Notes: generated from the sequence alone by a model not told the origin. A stretch of 64,000 bases of DNA from Burkholderia catarinensis (GCF_001883705.2 NZ_MDEQ02000013.1:62001-126000), one strand, 5' to 3'. Numbered from the stretch's first letter, positions 35,548 to 45,484 are shown. Numbers and translations are program-made.

Positions 35548-37896
35548 GTGACCATCGCCATGCCTTCGTCCGATTCATCCATTGCAGCGCAGACGCCCGA
35601 GCAGCAACTTGAGCACGATATTGCGCTGGTGCTGCAAAACGCAATCGAGCGCCACCACGCCGGTGCAATCGACGATGCGAAGGCGTTGTATGAAGCGATA
35701 CTTGGCGCACGGCCCGAACACGGTGATGCGAATTACAACCTCGCGGTTCTGAAAGTCGACACCGGCGATCCAGGTTCGGCCGTTCCGCACTTCGAGATTG
35801 CGCTCGGAACGAGTCCGCACAACGGACACTACTGGGTCGGCTACATCAATGCGTTGTTCCACAGCGACCAGACTCCGGCCGCGTGGATTGCAGTCGAGAT
35901 AGCGCAGCAACGCGGCGTGCACGGCCCCGCACTCGACGGCCTGATTGCGCAGATGGCCGCACCGTCGGTTATGCTCCCGACCGCGCCGGCCGCGCCCGCA
36001 CCGGCGACGATCGACATAGCGCTGGCGACACCGCCTGCCAACGACGCAGCGCCCGCCACTCCGGCGGCCGGTCGCCCGATTCTTCATCGGGTGCCGCCGC
36101 GCAAACTGCAAGCGCACACGGCGCTGTTCAACAAGGGACGCAACGCCGACGCGATCGCGCTCGCCCGCGAACTCGTCGCCGCGTATCCGACCGACGCCGC
36201 AAGCTGGCGGGCGCTCACCGTCTCGCTGTATCGCGATCGCCGATATCGCGAAACGATCGATGCCGCGTATCAATTGATCGAACGCCAGCCGGACGACGCG
36301 ATGACGCGCACGCTGCTGGCCGAGGCGCTGCGTGTGGCCGACCGTGCAACGGAGGCAGAAGCACAGTGCCGCCACATCATCAGCATCCAGCCTGACAACG
36401 CGGAAGGCCACCGGATTCTCGGCCTCACCCTGCATAGCCTGCGTCGCCACGACGAAGCGATCGCGGCGTGTCGCCGCGCGACCGAATTGGCGCCGCAGGT
36501 CGCATCGATGCACTCCGCCCTTGGTTTTCTGCTGCTCGACCAAGGTGCATCGCTCGAAGCGATTAAATGGTTCCGGCGCGCCGTCGAAATCACCCCGATG
36601 GACAGCATCACGCACAGCAGCCTGCTGTTCTGCCTGATTCACGACGATTCCATCGACGACGAGACAGTTCTGCGCGAGCATCGCGCGTTCGCAAGACTGC
36701 ATGAGGCACGCATCAAGACGGCACCACACGCGAATACGAAGAATCCCGACCGCAAACTGCGCGTGGGCCTCGTCTCCGGCGACCTGTTCAATCATGCAGT
36801 CGCCTCGTATCTCTCCCCTGTCGTCCGCCATCTGGCGGATGATCCGGGCTTGTCGCTGCACTTCTATTCGAATCACCTGATGGAGGACGACGTCACGGCG
36901 ACGTTGCGCGAAAGCGCCGAAACGTGGACCGATGTCACCGTGCTCGACGACAACGCATTCGCCGACAAGATCCGACTCGATCGAATCGATATCCTGGTCG
37001 ATCTGTCGGGCCATACCGGCCGCAATCGCCTGCCCGCGTTCGCCCGCAAACCGGCGCCGGTCCAGGCATCCTGGATCGGCTATCCGGGCACGACAGGCCT
37101 GAACGCGATCGATTATTTCCTGACCGATCGTTTTTTCGCGCCGCCCGGCATGCTCGACTCGCAGTTCGTCGAAAAACTCGTGCATCTGCCTGCAATCGCA
37201 CCGTTCTCACCGCCGCCGAATTGCCCGCCGGTCAACATATTGCCGGCGCTGCACGCCGGACATGTCACCTACGGCAGTTTCAACCGCCTGAACAAGCTGC
37301 GTCCGGAAGTCATTGCGCTTTGGGCCAGGGTGCTGCGTGCCGACCCGCACTCGCGAATGGTGATCGGAGCAATCGGACAGGAGCAGGATCAACGCACCTT
37401 CGTCGACTGGTTCTCCGGTGAGGGAATCGACCCGCAACGACTCGCGTTCCGACCGCGCGCTCGCACCTCCGTCTATCTTCAGCAGCATCACCAAATCGAC
37501 CTGTGCCTCGACACGTTTCCGTACGCCGGCTCGACCACGACGCTCAATGCGCTGTGGATGGGCGTGCCAACCGTGACGATCTCCGGACGCCGACTGCCGA
37601 GCCGCGGCAGCGCAGCGTGGCTAAGCCATCTTGGACTAGAACAGTTCGTCGCAAACGATGCCAACGATTTCGTCGACCGCGCGCTTGCGCTGACGAAGGA
37701 CCTCGATCGAATGAGTGCCTTACGCGCATCCATGCGCGAACGCTGCATGGCGTCGGCTGCGTTCCGGCCCGCGACGGTCGCAGTCGGTCTATCCGCTGCA
37801 TGGCGCACCATGTGGGCGCGCTGGTGTGCCGGCGAACCGCCTGTATCGTTCGACGCCGAGCCCGTCATGCCGGACACCGTCATCCGGTCTGCCTGA
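35548..37896 (+). CDS. fgt: TPR-containing GT41 (OGT/SPINDLY-type) flagellin glycosyltransferase
   Basis: 782 residues. Tetratricopeptide repeats fill about 20-105 and 185-375, separated by an Ala/Pro-rich linker. The catalytic C-terminal half (about 390-750) has GT41 motifs: LRVGLVSGDLFNHAVASYL, PAPVQASWIGYPGTTGLNAI, TYGSFNRLNKLRPEV and DLCLDTFPYAGSTTTLNALW. Such enzymes attach sugars to Ser/Thr of proteins in the cytosol. The gene follows fliC-fliD-fliT. From memory, a B. cenocepacia gene in this position (fgt) glycosylates flagellin, and I infer the same role. GC is slightly lower than in the flanking genes. Confidence 0.87.
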   Translation: MTIAMPSSDSSIAAQTPEQQLEHDIALVLQNAIERHHAGAIDDAKALYEAILGARPEHGDANYNLAVLKVDTGDPGSAVPHFEIALGTSPHNGHYWVGYINALFHSDQTPAAWIAVEIAQQRGVHGPALDGLIAQMAAPSVMLPTAPAAPAPATIDIALATPPANDAAPATPAAGRPILHRVPPRKLQAHTALFNKGRNADAIALARELVAAYPTDAASWRALTVSLYRDRRYRETIDAAYQLIERQPDDAMTRTLLAEALRVADRATEAEAQCRHIISIQPDNAEGHRILGLTLHSLRRHDEAIAACRRATELAPQVASMHSALGFLLLDQGASLEAIKWFRRAVEITPMDSITHSSLLFCLIHDDSIDDETVLREHRAFARLHEARIKTAPHANTKNPDRKLRVGLVSGDLFNHAVASYLSPVVRHLADDPGLSLHFYSNHLMEDDVTATLRESAETWTDVTVLDDNAFADKIRLDRIDILVDLSGHTGRNRLPAFARKPAPVQASWIGYPGTTGLNAIDYFLTDRFFAPPGMLDSQFVEKLVHLPAIAPFSPPPNCPPVNILPALHAGHVTYGSFNRLNKLRPEVIALWARVLRADPHSRMVIGAIGQEQDQRTFVDWFSGEGIDPQRLAFRPRARTSVYLQQHHQIDLCLDTFPYAGSTTTLNALWMGVPTVTISGRRLPSRGSAAWLSHLGLEQFVANDANDFVDRALALTKDLDRMSALRASMRERCMASAAFRPATVAVGLSAAWRTMWARWCAGEPPVSFDAEPVMPDTVIRSA

Positions 37897-37938
37897 CCGA
37901 CCACGCCGTACGCTTACGCAAGAGGGGATCCGGACATC

Positions 37939-39087
37939 ATGACAGCCAGCCTTCCGGCCGAATCGGTCGCTTCCTTGCTGCCGGAGCGCCTCTACGTCAC
38001 GCAGCCGCACCTGCCGCCGCTCGACGAATTCATGCCGTACCTCCAGCAGATCTGGGACAGCCGGGTTCTCACCAACGGCGGCCCGTTTCACCAGCAGTTC
38101 GAGCGGGCACTGTGCGATTACCTCGACGTGCCTCACCTGTCGCTTTTCGCAAACGGTACGCTCGCGCTCGTCACCGCGCTGCAGGCGATGCGGATCACCG
38201 GCGAAGTGATCACGACGCCTTATTCGTTTGTCGCAACGGCACACTCGCTGCTGTGGAACGGCATCAAGCCCGTGTTCGTCGACGTGGATCCCGATTCGCT
38301 GAATCTGGACCCGGCGAAGATCGAAGCCGCCATCACGCCGCAAACCAGTGCGATCATGCCGGTGCACTGCTATGGTCGACCGTGCGACGTCGACGCGATC
38401 CAGAAAATCGCGGACAACTACAACCTGCGCGTGATCTACGACGCCGCACATGCATTCGGTGTTCACACACCGACGGGCAGCCTGCTGCGGCATGGCGATC
38501 TCTCGGTACTGAGTTTTCACGCGACCAAGGTATTCAATACCTTCGAAGGCGGTGCGATCATCTGCCCCGATGCGAAAACGAAGCAGCGTATCGATCACCT
38601 GAAGAATTTCGGCTTCGTCGACGAAGTCACGGTCGTTGCGCCCGGCATCAACGGCAAGATGAGCGAGATCAACGCGGCATTCGGCTTGCTGCAGCTTCAG
38701 CACGTCGATGCAGCGATCGCGCGCCGTGCGCATATCGATGCCATGTATCGCGACCGGCTCGGCGGGGTGCGCGGCATTCGATGCGTCGAACACGGCAACG
38801 GCGTACGGCACAACTACTCGTACTTTCCCATCCTCGTCGACAGCGAATATCCGGTTAGCCGCGACGCGCTTTATCACAAGCTGCGCGCACATGACATCTA
38901 CGTGCGCCGCTATTTCTATCCGCTCATCTCGGAATTTCCGATGTATCGCGGGTTGCCGTCCGCGCACAAGTCACTGCTGCCGGTCGCCGCGCACGCATCC
39001 GAGCGTGTGCTGTGCCTGCCGATCTACCCGGCGCTGCGCGATGAAGACGTCGAACGGATCGCGAGGATCGTCACGGAGGACGCGTGA
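37939..39087 (+). CDS. DegT/DnrJ/EryC1 sugar aminotransferase (VioA-like)
   Basis: 382 residues, PLP-dependent fold type I. Substrate-side motif LTNGGPFHQQFERAL, VITTPYSFVATAHSLLWNGI, IYDAAHAFGV, and the Schiff-base Lys in SFHATKVFNTFEGGA (about residue 198). VioA-type enzymes make dTDP-4-amino-4,6-dideoxyglucose, the amino sugar reported on B. cenocepacia flagellin. I infer the same product. Begins 42 bases after fgt and overlaps the next gene, so it belongs to the glycosylation operon. Confidence 0.9.
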   Translation: MTASLPAESVASLLPERLYVTQPHLPPLDEFMPYLQQIWDSRVLTNGGPFHQQFERALCDYLDVPHLSLFANGTLALVTALQAMRITGEVITTPYSFVATAHSLLWNGIKPVFVDVDPDSLNLDPAKIEAAITPQTSAIMPVHCYGRPCDVDAIQKIADNYNLRVIYDAAHAFGVHTPTGSLLRHGDLSVLSFHATKVFNTFEGGAIICPDAKTKQRIDHLKNFGFVDEVTVVAPGINGKMSEINAAFGLLQLQHVDAAIARRAHIDAMYRDRLGGVRGIRCVEHGNGVRHNYSYFPILVDSEYPVSRDALYHKLRAHDIYVRRYFYPLISEFPMYRGLPSAHKSLLPVAAHASERVLCLPIYPALRDEDVERIARIVTEDA

Positions 39088-39548
39088 CGTCGCCAGCGGC
39101 CGGCGATCTGGCTCCGTCGCCACCCCGCATGTCTGGTGCCGTCGCCTTCAATGAGATACGCGACCTGATCGAGCAGGAACAGGAGCGGAACGCAAACTTC
39201 ATCCGCAGCGCGCTACCCGCCTACCTCGACAAGCTGGCGGCGCGTGCCGAGTTCGTCGCGGACGGCGAGCACGGCAGTTGCCACGGTTTCGTCGCGTTCT
39301 ACTGTAACGACTACGCAACGCTGACGTTGTACGTGACCCTGATCCTGGTCTCGCCGACGCATCGTCGCACCGGTCTTGGAGAGCGCCTGCTCGCCAGGAC
39401 CTTCGAACTCGCCCGTGCGCGAGGCTTCACGCGATGCCGCCTCGAAGTACATCCGGACAACCCCGGCGCCCGCGATTTCTACGCGCGATTGGGCTTCGTG
39501 CCGGCCGACGTGCGGCCGAATGCAATCTTGCTCGAACGCCCGCTGTAG
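39084..39548 (+). CDS. GNAT-family N-acetyltransferase (amino-sugar acylation)
   Basis: 154 residues. Acetyl-CoA binding loop in VSPTHRRTGLGERLLARTF and the motif B strand PGARDFYARLGFVPADV. Starts at a GTG that overlaps the aminotransferase stop (GTGA), so translation is coupled. The likely job is to acylate the 4-amino group of the dideoxy sugar produced by the previous gene. The acyl donor cannot be read from the sequence. Confidence 0.87.
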   Translation: MTSPAAGDLAPSPPRMSGAVAFNEIRDLIEQEQERNANFIRSALPAYLDKLAARAEFVADGEHGSCHGFVAFYCNDYATLTLYVTLILVSPTHRRTGLGERLLARTFELARARGFTRCRLEVHPDNPGARDFYARLGFVPADVRPNAILLERPL

Positions 39549-39588
39549 TGCGTGCGCCAGCGACACCCGGCGGACTGCCGCATATCGT

Positions 39589-40440
39589 ATGAATCAGCAG
39601 AAAGAGATCGTGACCAAGATGAAATGCATGATTTGCGACGCCGAAAGCGACTACTACTTCTCGAAGACGTATACCGAACCGCCGTTTTCCGACTTCATGA
39701 AATCAATCGGCACGGTCGACTATCGCAAGTGCAGGCATTGCGGCTTCGTGCAATCCGAAACGCACCGGGCGCTGCCGGAAGACCAATGGGGTGAATTGAA
39801 CCGGCAGTTTCACCACTACATCGAGAATCCGGACAACGAAGCGAAAGGCAATCAACCGCCGTACGCCGAACAGGCCATGATGCTGGCGCTGCTCGGAAAA
39901 AACGGCCTGATTAGTCTGGACAGCATGGTCGATTACGCCGCAGGATACGGCACGTTGAGCAGGATCATGGCCAAATACTACGGTATCGAGCTGCCGATCT
40001 TCGATCTTTACGTTCAGGACGACCATTCGGGACGATATATCGATCCGTCCAGCCTGGGTCGTTACAAGACCGTGATCAATTCGGCCATGTTCGAGCACGT
40101 GCTGCATCGCAGCGATCTGGATGCCGTCAACGACATGGTCGATCACGACGGCGCGCTGATCATCCACACCGTGGTGTGCGAGCGCGTGCCGAACGATCCC
40201 GAGTGGTTCTACCTCCGGCCGCCCGTGCACACCGCGTTTCACACCAACCGGAGCATGAACATCCTGATGGAGCAATGGGGTTACGCGTCGTCTCTCTATT
40301 GCCCTCAGGCCAAATGCTGGGTTCTGCTGCGCGACAAGGGCTCCCATGTCGGTGAAACAGTCGCGTCAATCAATCGCGAACTCCAGACCACGTGGTTCCA
40401 CTACAAGGAAGGATTCGTCGACTATTGGAAGGGGTTCTGA
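39589..40440 (+). CDS. Class I SAM-dependent methyltransferase-like protein with zinc-ribbon
   Basis: 283 residues. N-terminal zinc-ribbon cysteines (KCMICDAES and YRKCRHCGF), then a methyltransferase-like core with MVDYAAGYGTLSRIMAKYYG (the usual GxGxG glycines are partly replaced) and INSAMFEHVLHRSDL. Proteins of this layout are common in sugar-modification clusters. Start ATG 39589 is uncertain, and ATG 39619 directly before the first cysteine motif is also possible. Position suggests late modification of the flagellin glycan. Confidence 0.75.
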   Translation: MNQQKEIVTKMKCMICDAESDYYFSKTYTEPPFSDFMKSIGTVDYRKCRHCGFVQSETHRALPEDQWGELNRQFHHYIENPDNEAKGNQPPYAEQAMMLALLGKNGLISLDSMVDYAAGYGTLSRIMAKYYGIELPIFDLYVQDDHSGRYIDPSSLGRYKTVINSAMFEHVLHRSDLDAVNDMVDHDGALIIHTVVCERVPNDPEWFYLRPPVHTAFHTNRSMNILMEQWGYASSLYCPQAKCWVLLRDKGSHVGETVASINRELQTTWFHYKEGFVDYWKGF

Positions 40441-40497
40441 TACATCCGCACGGCAGGCCGTTTCCTTTTGTGCAGCCTGGCGCGCAGACCACCATAC

Positions 40498-41193
40498 CTA
40501 GATCAGATCGTATTCAGCCAGCATGCACTTCACGTCGCCTGCTGAATTGAACATCAGCAAGTCCACGATAGACAGCCAGGGGACGAACGGCGCGCCGAAC
40601 TGACGGTATTCGACAGACCGCGACCTGATGAAGCGAAGATCGATTCCGCGCGCGGCGAACTCGTCGCGCGAATACAGATCGACGCCGCCGATCGCATTCA
40701 CGTAGGTCGTCGCACCTAACGATTCACAGATCGCGAGCACGCGATCCTGTCCCTTCAGAGTGTGATCGGCGTCGATCGACGAAGACACCACGACACGTGT
40801 GTCGATGTCGAGACGTTCGACCACCGCGTCGATCGAGCGCCTGATGAACCGAAACAGGTTCGACTCATCCGCCGGAATCACGGATCGCACCAGTTCGAAA
40901 CCTTGCTCGAAATACGGGGCACGGGCATAGGCGCTCATCAATTGGGCCGAGAGCTTCTCCGGATCGTAGTCGGGCGACACCTCACGTTCGCGTACGTCCA
41001 GCGAATCAGAGTCGCGCTTCAAGGGGATGCTGAACAGCGCATCGCTGCCGTTTTGCAGAAAGCGGTTCCGGTTGAACCAGCCCTTTTTGGTGTACTTGAT
41101 GTTGTCATAGACTACGAACCGGTCCACCGCTTCAATCAATTGAAAGTAGCCGATGTACGGCAGGAAATACGGCTGCATGATTGCGACTTTCAT
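40498..41193 (-). CDS. WbqC-family protein
   Basis: 231 residues. Opening KVAIMQPYFLPYIGYFQLI and YDNIKYTKKGWFNRNRFL are diagnostic of the WbqC family, later NAIGGVDLYSRDEFAARGI. WbqC-like proteins sit in O-antigen and glycan clusters and have been linked to acyl/amide transfer on sugars, but the reaction is not settled. ATG 41193 has AGGAGAGACG upstream. Convergent with the methyltransferase-like gene and thus a separate transcript of the same cluster. Confidence 0.9.
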   Translation of the reverse strand: MKVAIMQPYFLPYIGYFQLIEAVDRFVVYDNIKYTKKGWFNRNRFLQNGSDALFSIPLKRDSDSLDVREREVSPDYDPEKLSAQLMSAYARAPYFEQGFELVRSVIPADESNLFRFIRRSIDAVVERLDIDTRVVVSSSIDADHTLKGQDRVLAICESLGATTYVNAIGGVDLYSRDEFAARGIDLRFIRSRSVEYRQFGAPFVPWLSIVDLLMFNSAGDVKCMLAEYDLI

Positions 41194-41377
41194 CGTCTCT
41201 CCTCTGACGCGCAAGCTAAGCGTCCGACTGGTCATGCTCGACATGAGCCAGTCTCCGGGAACACCGTCCCGCGACCTTCGAGAATACGGCATCGCACTGC
41301 TGCGCCATTGCCGAAACAACACGGTCTATCGTCCTCTATTCGAGCCGACCGGAACGCCGCCGGGCCGTGCCGAGGAC

Positions 41378-43294
41378 CTACGCTCCCTGCTTCGCGAAAT
41401 GCGCGGCAAACGCCCCGCGCATGCGCTCGGCCAACTGAATCCAGCTGTCGTCGCGCCCCCTCCGGAACAGCCGGACCGTGCCGGGATACCACGGCGAATC
41501 GTCGCGGTCGTGCATCCAGCGCCAGTCCACGTCCTGATTCGGCAGCAGCACCCAGCAAGGCTTGCCGAGCGAAGCAGCCAGGTGCGCGGTCGACGTGTCG
41601 ACGCACACCACGAGATCGAGTTGCGCGACGATCGCGGCCGTATCCGCGAAATCGTCGATCTCGGAGCCGAGATGCAGCAACGGCAGGCCGCCCGGCGGCT
41701 GACGCGCCTCGTCTTCGCCTTGCCCCTTCTGCAGGCTCACGAAATTCACGCCCGAAACGCTCCACAGCGGCGTCAGCAACGCGAGCGACGGCAGCGAACG
41801 ATGAGCGTCGTTGTGATGCTTCGGATTGCCTTTCCACACGAGGCCGACGCGCGGGCCCGCCGGCAACGCATCGAGGCGCGCGCGCCAGTGCGCGACGCGG
41901 GTCGGGTCGGGTGCGAGCCGCACCGGCGGCGGAATCGAGTCGAGCGTCGTGCCGGCGTGCATCGGCGCGCTCAACAGGCTCGTCCAGCAGTCGAATTCCT
42001 GCGCACGCGCCGTGGCCGCGTCGTGATCGAGCACTTCGTCGATGCCGTCGACCGTCTCCATCAGCCGATGCAGCGCGGGCTGGCACGCAAAGACAACGCG
42101 CGCCGCGTGTCGCGCCCGAAACTCCACGAAATAGCGGCTGAACTGCAGCATGTCGCCAAGGCCGTCTTCCTGCCACACGAGCAGCGTCTTGCCGGCGAGC
42201 GACTCACCTTGCCACTGCGCGCACCGCAGCACCTCGCGCGTGCGGCGATGCACGAACGTCGATTGCTGGTAGCGGGATTCGTAGCGCCGCCAGCCTTCCT
42301 CGAACCGGCCGAGGCCGAGCAGCAGCGTCGCCAGCCCGAAACGTGCGTCGTCATAGTCGGCGCGCAGCTCGAGCGCGCGGCGGTACGCGCGTTCGGCGTC
42401 GCCGTGGCGGCCGGCATGCGCGAACGTCGTGCCGAGGTTGTAGTGCACTTCGGCCATCTGCGGCGCAAGCGCGAGTGCGCCGGCGAACGCGGCCGCCGCT
42501 TCGTCGTGGCGGCCCTGAGCGCGCAGGACGCAGCCGAGATTGTTGTGCGGCTGAGGCAGGCCGGGACGGCAGCGGATCGCATCGCGATAGGCCGCTTCCG
42601 CATCGGGCAGACGATCGAGATTCTGCAGCGCGACGCCGAGGTTGTAATGCGCCTCCGGGTGATCAGGGCACAGCGCGATCGCGCGTCGGCTGGCCGCTTC
42701 CGCTTCCGGCAGCCGCTGCATGTCGACGAGGATCGCACCGAGATTCGCGTGCGCGAGCGCGTGGTCGGCGCGAACCGCAATCGCGAGGCGGTACGCGAGT
42801 TCCGCGTCGGCCTGCCGGCCGAGGGCGCGCAGCACGTTGCCGAGATCGGTCAGCACGTCGGCGGACTGCGGCTCGATCAGCAGCGCCTGCCCGAATACCT
42901 GTTCGGCTTCATCGAGCCGGCCGAGCGCTTCGAGCACCTTTCCGAACCGGTGATGGTGCGACGCCCGCGACGGCGTGACGGACGCAAGCTGCTGGCGCAG
43001 CAGCGCCTCGGCGTCGGACAGGCGCCCCTGCGACACGAGCAGCGCGCCGAGGCCGTCGTACGGCGGATCGAACGCCGGCATCGCACCGATCGCGCGGCGC
43101 CACCAGGCTTCCGCGTCGGCCAGCCGGTTCATGCCGAGCGCACTGACGGCCGCGACGTGCAGCGCCGCAACGACCGGCGCCGGCTGGTCGAGCAGCGGCG
43201 CGACGAGCGACAGCGCGTCGGCGAACTGTCCGTTCTGGCACAGGGTCGCGGCGTGTTGAACGGGCACGGAAACGTCGGAAGCAAGCGTCGTCAT
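41378..43294 (-). CDS. TPR protein with GT9-like C-terminal domain
   Basis: About 638 residues from the ATG at 43294. Around ten tandem TPR units span about 15-370, for example AHANLGAILVDMQRLPEAEA and EAHYNLGVALQNLDRLPDAE. The last 270 residues resemble heptosyltransferase-type GT-B proteins, ending DLVVCVDTSTAHLAASLGKP. Such proteins occur next to flagellin and pilin glycosylation genes. A role in flagellar glycan transfer is possible but unproven. A longer frame up to 43426 has an atypical N-terminus. Confidence 0.8.
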   Translation of the reverse strand: MTTLASDVSVPVQHAATLCQNGQFADALSLVAPLLDQPAPVVAALHVAAVSALGMNRLADAEAWWRRAIGAMPAFDPPYDGLGALLVSQGRLSDAEALLRQQLASVTPSRASHHHRFGKVLEALGRLDEAEQVFGQALLIEPQSADVLTDLGNVLRALGRQADAELAYRLAIAVRADHALAHANLGAILVDMQRLPEAEAASRRAIALCPDHPEAHYNLGVALQNLDRLPDAEAAYRDAIRCRPGLPQPHNNLGCVLRAQGRHDEAAAAFAGALALAPQMAEVHYNLGTTFAHAGRHGDAERAYRRALELRADYDDARFGLATLLLGLGRFEEGWRRYESRYQQSTFVHRRTREVLRCAQWQGESLAGKTLLVWQEDGLGDMLQFSRYFVEFRARHAARVVFACQPALHRLMETVDGIDEVLDHDAATARAQEFDCWTSLLSAPMHAGTTLDSIPPPVRLAPDPTRVAHWRARLDALPAGPRVGLVWKGNPKHHNDAHRSLPSLALLTPLWSVSGVNFVSLQKGQGEDEARQPPGGLPLLHLGSEIDDFADTAAIVAQLDLVVCVDTSTAHLAASLGKPCWVLLPNQDVDWRWMHDRDDSPWYPGTVRLFRRGRDDSWIQLAERMRGAFAAHFAKQGA

Positions 43295-43492
43295 GGCAGG
43301 CTGGGCAAGGCCGCGGCCCGGCCTGCGCGAGGCGCACTGCGCCCGGGCGGCCGGGTCGGCACGGAATAGCGTCGATTGACAGGTTACCGAAGCGTGCACG
43401 CCCGCGATGCGGCGATCTGAGCCCATTCCGCGCGGCTGTTCGGGCGATGGGCCGCACCACCCGGCCCGCGGCGCGTGCTACCGGCCGCGCGT

Positions 43493-45052
43493 TCAGTTGC
43501 TCGACGAGCACCCGCCGCAACTGCTCGAACTGCACGAGCTGGAACTGCACGAACTCGATGACGAGCAGCTTGTCCCCGAGTTGCTCGAGCAACTGCTGCT
43601 TCCCGATCCGCTCGAACCGCCGGCGCGCGCCGCCGCGGCCCGCATCAACGGTGGCGGCTCCATCAACGCACTCGAATGCACGGCCCACGCGGTGCCGGCC
43701 AGCGCTCCCGCGCCAAACAGCGCGGCAGCCCATAGCAATTCGTCCGGCGTTTCTGGCTCGTCGCGGCGCGCGTTCCGGTACGCAGTAAGCGACGCCTGCC
43801 CGCCCATCGTCAGGCCGCCGCGCCCGAAGCCGGTCAGGCGCCGCGTGACGATGCGATAGGCGAGCGCAAATGCCGCCATACAGATGACGAGCAACAGGAC
43901 CGGCCGCCCCCGGCTCAGTCCGACCGCGAGTTTCGCCGCGCCGATGCCGAGCACCAGCAGCGCAATCCCGCGCGCGGCCATGCACGCCGCGCGCATCTCG
44001 CCCGGCGCCCAGAACCAGCCGCACCCGCGCAACGCGTCCGCATATCCGGCGGCACGACGCGCCAGAAGCTGCCGGAACGCGCCAAAGCTGACCTCCCCAC
44101 CCGGTTGTGCAGCCAGCCACTCGCATTCGTCCGCGTATGCGCCGGCGCGCGTCGCGTCGACACTGTGCACGCGCGCCCCCAGTCGCCCCGCCAGCCGAAG
44201 GTCGATCGCGCCCGCATGGATGAGCGACAGCGTCGCGACCTGCACGACCCTCGATTCGTCCCCGGCGAGATACGCGACCTCCTCGGCGGTCAGGTTCGAC
44301 GGCGTTTCGCGAGCATGCGCGCCCCGGCGTCGGCAGCGATATTCGATCCGTTGCAGGCCCGCGATCAGCAGCAGCGCGGCGACGCAGGCCGGGATGTAGA
44401 ACGCGAGAAACTGCGGCCCCGTGTAATCCAGCACGTTGAAGTCCTGCGCGGACGCGCAAGTCGCGGCGACGCTCGCGGCGGCCGCGGGCCACACGAGTTT
44501 CGGTAGCCGGTTGCGCCACGCGCGGCGCACCGTCGCTACGGCCGGGCCGGCCGCGGTGTCCGCCTGAGGCGCTCCCGCGTCGGCCGGCCGGTCGACGGGG
44601 CGTGGCCAGATCGATTCGGGCGGCTCGCAGCCGAACAGCCGGCGATAGCTGTCGAGCGTGTCGCGATAGTGCTGCGCGTACACGGCAGCCTCGTCCGGCG
44701 CGCCGGTGCCAGGCATGTGGTGCAGCCGCGCGCGCAGCACGTCGGCACAGAACACGTCCCAGTACTCGAGCGTGTATTGCAGGTGGAAATGCCACGCGGC
44801 ATCGACCGCGACCGACGGCGTGACCGGATGCCCGGCCGCCTGCGCGAGAAACGCGAAACGCTTGTATTCGTCGATCACGGCCAGCGCGTGCGCGTGCGAC
44901 CAGCCTTCGGCTTCGGCGAGGCGCCGGCTGTACGGCAGCGACGCGTCCGGATCATCGGGGGAATACGCGTGCAGACGCGCGAGCAGCGCCCGCTGCGCAT
45001 CGGTCTGCGCGCAGGCATCGACTGCGGTCGAGGTAGACGGGATGGCAGCCAT
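43493..45052 (-). CDS. TIGR04222-like membrane protein with Cys/Ser-rich tail
   Basis: 519 residues. N-terminal cytosolic part (about 1-170) contains DAAWHFHLQYTLEYWDVFC, similar to the WHxH element of glycine-rich-domain proteins. Two hydrophobic segments (about 195-240), then LTAEEVAYLAGDESRVVQVA (TIGR04222 hallmark), more membrane helices (about 355-400, 450-470), and a final 35-residue run of Ser, Cys and Gly with eight cysteines. Known family members often end this way. Function is unknown. ATG 45052 chosen for proper length. Not obviously linked to neighbours. Confidence 0.75.
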   Translation of the reverse strand: MAAIPSTSTAVDACAQTDAQRALLARLHAYSPDDPDASLPYSRRLAEAEGWSHAHALAVIDEYKRFAFLAQAAGHPVTPSVAVDAAWHFHLQYTLEYWDVFCADVLRARLHHMPGTGAPDEAAVYAQHYRDTLDSYRRLFGCEPPESIWPRPVDRPADAGAPQADTAAGPAVATVRRAWRNRLPKLVWPAAAASVAATCASAQDFNVLDYTGPQFLAFYIPACVAALLLIAGLQRIEYRCRRRGAHARETPSNLTAEEVAYLAGDESRVVQVATLSLIHAGAIDLRLAGRLGARVHSVDATRAGAYADECEWLAAQPGGEVSFGAFRQLLARRAAGYADALRGCGWFWAPGEMRAACMAARGIALLVLGIGAAKLAVGLSRGRPVLLLVICMAAFALAYRIVTRRLTGFGRGGLTMGGQASLTAYRNARRDEPETPDELLWAAALFGAGALAGTAWAVHSSALMEPPPLMRAAAARAGGSSGSGSSSCSSNSGTSCSSSSSCSSSSCSSSSCGGCSSSN

Positions 45053-45484
45053 CGGGAGTCGGCGCGATGCGCGGACGGCCGCCGCGATCGACGCTTGGAG
45101 TTGTCGTTGCGGAGGATTCTCGCATAACGGCGAGACGAGAGAAGAGCGATGCAGAGCAAAGCCGCACCGCACCGGGAAACATCGCGTCGACACGTTTCCT
45201 CAACGGGCGCGTGCCATACATTGTCCAACGCACGATGTCCCGGCAATCGCCGTTACGCTGGCGACTCGTGCATCAAACCGAGTCGCCACGCACGGGAAAA
45301 AACATTCGGCGCGAAGCCGCTGATGCGCGGTCGGGGCGGCGGTCAACCCGCCCTATCCGCTCGACGCTGCGCCCGCGAACGCCCCGGTCACCTCCGCTGG
45401 CCCGGCTCATCCGTCACCGTCCAGCCCCACGGCAAACAAACACTCCCGACTCCCCATCAATACGGCAATGCCGTATGATCGCCC
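45053..45484. other. Gene-free stretch upstream of the HigBA-type pair
   Basis: 432 bases between the divergent TIGR04222-like and toxin genes. No frame has coding character. Its right edge carries the toxin-antitoxin operator palindrome. Otherwise nothing recognised. Confidence 0.5.
45460..45476. promoter_or_regulatory. Operator palindrome of the HigBA-type operon
   Basis: ATACGGCA (45460-45467) and TGCCGTAT (45469-45476) form a perfect inverted repeat around one A, ending eight bases before the toxin ATG. Likely binding site of the HTH antitoxin for autoregulation. Confidence 0.72.
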
